A stretch of 64,000 nucleotides of DNA from positions 2,108,001 to 2,172,000 of the forward strand of contig NZ_JACSGT010000001.1 of the NCBI RefSeq assembly GCF_021504595.1, read 5' to 3'. This DNA comes from Chryseobacterium indicum. GTDB lineage: Bacteria; Bacteroidota; Bacteroidia; Flavobacteriales; Weeksellaceae. Shown here in pieces: positions 60,693-64,000 of this stretch. How positions within the stretch are numbered: the stretch's first letter is position 1; each line of letters starts with the position of its first letter. A program made the position numbers and the translations under genes. The notes beneath the pieces were generated by a model. That model did not search any database, was not told the origin of the DNA, and was given only the letters and a program-made list of their open reading frames with translations.

Positions 60693-62621
60693 TTAGTTTT
60701 TAATTAAACTTATAACCTGATTCTCGCTTTCATTAATTATTTTCCATATTTGCTTGAAAAACGGATAATATTCTTTAGGATAATTTTGACTTAAAACTTC
60801 AACTTTAGAAACAACAAAAAGTTTATTATTTTGAAATTCTACTTTATAATTATACGAAAGTTCTTTATCATCAGTTATGATTTTTTTAGGCTTAGGAAGA
60901 TTTTCAATTATATAACCATTCGGAACTGTAATTTCAACCTTCTTTTCTCTAGTAAATGCCGAGATAAAATCTATTTGATTTTTTCTTTCCTCTTTTTGAT
61001 CGAAGTTCTCATTTCCTGCATTTAAAAACAAAAGAGGGTTTAAAATAATTTTATTTCCCACAACGTCCATTAAGGTGTTGCTTGAAAACTTAATTTGAGA
61101 TTCAAAATCACCATTGTCTAGTAATTTTGTTTCTATACTTTTTATATTAGTATTAAATTCTGTTTTAAAAGAATGATTATATTTCTCGTTATTTTCATCA
61201 AATTCATCATATGATTCAATAGCATATAAACCGTTTTCTTTTTGTGTGAATGTTCCTGTTATCTCAGAATTTCCAATATCTAGGTTTGCTTTAATGATTA
61301 GATCTTTTTTGCTGATATTTGTATTAGAAAAGGATAAATCTGTGCCTTTGGTACCTTCAATTAAGATTCCAAAATCATTCCAGTCTCTTCTAGGAAGCAT
61401 ATTTACTTTTGATGCAAAAGAAGTAGCATCATAAAAATAAAGTTGGTTATTGATTTTAACGGAAGCTAACACCATATTTAAATTTCCCGGATTAGGTGAA
61501 AAAATATTTAGAACCCCATTATCTACAGTAGAAATCAAAAATGGATTTGCCTGTAAACCGGCATCCCTTAGGAGAGTTACTAGTAAAAGGTTTATATCCG
61601 CACAACTTCCAGATTTTGTTTTAATAAGTTGTTTTAATTTTTGACTTGCAATAATTCCATCTTTTTTATTCCATTTATAATTGTTTTTTACGAACTCGAA
61701 AATCTTATTGGCTCTTTCAAGAGGATCATAAAAAGTTTTAATATTTTCGGGTAAAATATCTTTTACATTATTCTTTAAATACGCACCAAATTCATCGTTA
61801 TTATTTAATCTGTCTGCTACTTTACTCCAAGTTTCAGCTGAATCGTATGAAAAATATTTTGTTGAATATTTAGTAAGTTCGGGTTTTACACGCCCCCTAT
61901 ATCTTTCGCTATCTTTAACAAATAATTCTTTAGAAACAGAAGCTATATTTTCATATCCGAACCGAAAGACTTCAAAGCCTCCTCCAACATGGTTTTCATT
62001 TTTATTTAAACTGTATTTAGGCTTTAAAATGTTTGTTCCTGTATTGTTGAATGTATAGCTCATAGAAACAGGATATTCAAAATTATACTCTTGATAAACA
62101 ACAGGGATATTATATTGTAAATAATAAGTTAGGTTAAAAATATTATTACTTTCTAATTGGTAGTTATACTCAATTACAGATCCATCAAGTATGTTGGGAA
62201 TTGCTATTTTGTAAATTTTTATTCCTTTTACCAAGTTTTCTTTTAGCTGATCTTTCTTATTAACTATAGTTTTTTCAACTTGTCCATTTTGATAATTGTA
62301 AACCGTAAGTTGGAATTCAGACAGACTTTCATTCTCAGTTACCGGAATTTCAATATTTAACCATTCTTCTGCATTTTTTTTATTATATATTTTTACTTTG
62401 GAAAAGAATTTTTTTGTTACCAAATACCATCCTGAAGGAGCTACATTATAACTCATACTATTGTAAAGAATCTCCGCAGGAGCGTCTTTTTCTATAGCTG
62501 ATTGTGTTTTTTTTAAGTCTGCCTCGTCAAATTTAGGATAATTAAGAAATTTATGTTCTTGGGCAAAGCAAATAGCTGTAATAAAAATATAAAACAGATT
62601 TAATTTTTTAATTATTTTCAT
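60693..62621 (-). CDS. DUF3857/transglutaminase-like secreted protein (module 2, gene X2)
   Basis: 642-residue paralogue of X1, with signal peptide (cleaved near CFAQEH). The catalytic-Cys position is occupied: Cys340 in TKSGSCADINLLL. The His position reads Asn (NLNMVLASV) and the acidic position Asp is kept (YFYDAT), so the triad is incomplete even here. N-terminal DUF3857 domain and C-terminal beta domain as in X1. Codon use is clearly more AT-rich than in X1 (many Lys, Asn and Ile). It starts 10 nt after Y2. Confidence 0.82.
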   Translation of the reverse strand: MKIIKKLNLFYIFITAICFAQEHKFLNYPKFDEADLKKTQSAIEKDAPAEILYNSMSYNVAPSGWYLVTKKFFSKVKIYNKKNAEEWLNIEIPVTENESLSEFQLTVYNYQNGQVEKTIVNKKDQLKENLVKGIKIYKIAIPNILDGSVIEYNYQLESNNIFNLTYYLQYNIPVVYQEYNFEYPVSMSYTFNNTGTNILKPKYSLNKNENHVGGGFEVFRFGYENIASVSKELFVKDSERYRGRVKPELTKYSTKYFSYDSAETWSKVADRLNNNDEFGAYLKNNVKDILPENIKTFYDPLERANKIFEFVKNNYKWNKKDGIIASQKLKQLIKTKSGSCADINLLLVTLLRDAGLQANPFLISTVDNGVLNIFSPNPGNLNMVLASVKINNQLYFYDATSFASKVNMLPRRDWNDFGILIEGTKGTDLSFSNTNISKKDLIIKANLDIGNSEITGTFTQKENGLYAIESYDEFDENNEKYNHSFKTEFNTNIKSIETKLLDNGDFESQIKFSSNTLMDVVGNKIILNPLLFLNAGNENFDQKEERKNQIDFISAFTREKKVEITVPNGYIIENLPKPKKIITDDKELSYNYKVEFQNNKLFVVSKVEVLSQNYPKEYYPFFKQIWKIINESENQVISLIKN

Positions 62622-62631
62622 TAAAATGGTA

Positions 62632-64000
62632 TTAGTTTTTTTTAGAAATTAAGATTTTAGAATTATCTGAGTTTAAAATTTTCTTACGAAAACTTGTATA
62701 ATCAGTAAATTTTTCTTTTGAATAAAGACCTTTTTTGATATTAATTGTACGTTTTACAATAAGTTTATTTGCTTCTTTTTCAAAAGATATTTTGTATGAA
62801 CCAAATTCTGAAGTAAGGTTTGTATTTTGAGGAAGTTCTTCTATAAAGTAGTCTTGAGGTAATTCATAAATGATTTCTGCATCATCCTGATAAGCTAATC
62901 TACTCTCAAATGGTAATTGTCTTTCAAGATCTTCTTGATATACTGCTTCCTTATAGATAGGAACTGCCCTAAAAATGTAACTGCTTCCAACTAATTTTGA
63001 ATAGTTTAATGCTTTAAAGTTTAAATCAAAATTTATAATTGCATCATTTTTATCATTATTAAAGTTTTTTATTTCAGCATTTTCAAGATCTAATGTAGAA
63101 TAAGTCTTTTTCAGGAATTCGGTCTTGTCTTTCTCAGGAATTAATAAATACATTAGATTAAAATCATACTGAGCTCCTGAATACGAGAACTTACCTTTCC
63201 CACTAATAGATTTGTCTGAATTTATTTGAACATAAAGCGTCTGCTTTTCTTTATTTTGTTCAGCCGACAGACTGGGAGTCTGCACAATATCAATTCCGTC
63301 AGGCTTTACCATAAGAACATTTCTGTCTGTAGTACTAAAACTTAGATGATTGAATGCCGTCTGTTGTGAAGTATTTTCCAGCCAGATATTTCCTTTTTCT
63401 GTAGGAATTGTAAGTATCACATGATTTCCCGCCATTTTTGGAAAATCTTTATCAAAACTTATGGATGACGGATTTGAATTTATAATAGAGTAATACGATT
63501 TTATTCCTGCTTCGTCCAAAAGCGTTCTCATGTAATTGGTAAGCCCCTTACAATCTCCATATCCTTTTTTCTGAACTTCATCAGGCATCATGGGTTGCCA
63601 ACCGCCAATTCCTAAAGCAACAAAAATATATCTGGTTTTATTTTGCATATACTGATAGATCTTCTTTACTCTTTCTTCAGTTGTTCCGGATAAGTTTAAA
63701 GAAGCTATTTCTGCCTTAATCTCAGGTGTAGAAACAGAAACAGGAGTTAATAAGTTTTGATAATACCAAGTTCCAAAATCTTTCCAGGATGCAATACTTC
63801 CCTGTTTTCCTTCAAGATTAAATTTATCAAGAGAAAAACTAACTTTTGGAAGAAGTTTTTGCGGACTTGGAACCAATTGTCCATTGTCTATAGCCGGAAC
63901 ATTCTTATAAGTGTACAGTTTATTTTCTCCATTTGATTTAATATCTACAGATGTATAATTAAAAGGAGATTCATAGACCTTAGAGCGAAGATTTATTCCT
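62632..64000 (-). CDS. DUF3857/transglutaminase-like secreted protein, 5' part outside window (module 2, gene Y2)
   Basis: Partial gene: the reading frame is open to the edge of the window, so the N-terminus with signal peptide lies beyond 64000. The visible part corresponds to residues of about 178-630 of Y1: KNVPAIDNGQLVPS, then Cys in GYGDCKGLTNYMRTLL, His in AGNHVILTIPTEKG and the acidic WLENTSQ, all intact. It stops 10 nt before X2. A TTG at 63876 is not the real start because homology continues upstream. Catalytic role as for Y1. Confidence 0.85.
   Translation of the reverse strand, partial: GINLRSKVYESPFNYTSVDIKSNGENKLYTYKNVPAIDNGQLVPSPQKLLPKVSFSLDKFNLEGKQGSIASWKDFGTWYYQNLLTPVSVSTPEIKAEIASLNLSGTTEERVKKIYQYMQNKTRYIFVALGIGGWQPMMPDEVQKKGYGDCKGLTNYMRTLLDEAGIKSYYSIINSNPSSISFDKDFPKMAGNHVILTIPTEKGNIWLENTSQQTAFNHLSFSTTDRNVLMVKPDGIDIVQTPSLSAEQNKEKQTLYVQINSDKSISGKGKFSYSGAQYDFNLMYLLIPEKDKTEFLKKTYSTLDLENAEIKNFNNDKNDAIINFDLNFKALNYSKLVGSSYIFRAVPIYKEAVYQEDLERQLPFESRLAYQDDAEIIYELPQDYFIEELPQNTNLTSEFGSYKISFEKEANKLIVKRTINIKKGLYSKEKFTDYTSFRKKILNSDNSKILISKKN

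Overview
The window is AT-rich, gene-dense DNA from a member of the Bacteroidota, most likely a Chryseobacterium-like flavobacterium (Weeksellaceae). Evidence: a SusC/SusD/SusE glycan-uptake operon, a PorT-like type IX secretion gene beside ubiE, a 6S-type RNA between zapA and rny, DUF3857 transglutaminase-like genes, and repeated matches to the Bacteroidota promoter (TTTG, a gap of about 16-24 bases, then TAnnTTTG). No rRNA or tRNA gene, complete insertion sequence, prophage or CRISPR array was seen.

Layout. 1-5.5 kb: susC-susD-susE operon, probably for alpha-glucans. 5.9-9.8 kb: metG, a methyltransferase and a lone TIR-domain gene, with a dispersed repeat between. 9.8-14.9 kb: an AraC regulator, TolC, HlyD and an MFS pump, a tripartite export system. 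15-17.7 kb: Mpo1-like, DUF2891 and DUF4349 proteins. 17.9-21.1 kb: dnaA with a tyrosine phosphatase, an NTF2-like protein and an RsmI-like methyltransferase. 21.2-27.8 kb: thioesterase, pheA, secreted proteins, a DUF2339 membrane protein and rarA. 28-36 kb: housekeeping genes (yidD, lgt, nnrDE, mscL, serA-like, HAD protein, idi, gcvT). 36-42 kb is more accessory: small membrane proteins between palindromic repeats, an ArsC-like protein, a fluoride riboswitch ahead of a CLC-F fluoride exporter, a remnant of a YeiH-type transporter, a double-glycine Cys-rich peptide precursor and an MFS transporter. 42-47.7 kb: rny, 6S RNA, zapA, a coiled-coil protein, porT, ubiE and a FabH-like synthase. 47.7-56.7 kb: metallophosphoesterase, a degenerate deacetylase, L-threonine dehydrogenase, gamma-glutamyltransferase, a dicarboxylate symporter, a lipid kinase and a DUF3298 lipoprotein. 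56.7-64 kb: two tandem copies of a two-gene DUF3857/transglutaminase module; the last gene runs off the window.

The most notable non-coding signals are: (1) a family of at least three intergenic elements with conserved ends, a long variable central hairpin and a covarying closing helix (about 35.8, 40.0 and 54.8 kb); (2) a fluoride riboswitch upstream of the CLC-F gene; (3) the 6S RNA; (4) a 42-bp perfect palindrome at 22.8 kb; (5) two near-identical 33-bp palindromes flanking a small membrane-protein gene. Notable proteins are the TIR protein with a duplicated C-terminal motif, the RiPP-like precursor, and DUF3857 paralogues that have lost transglutaminase catalytic residues.
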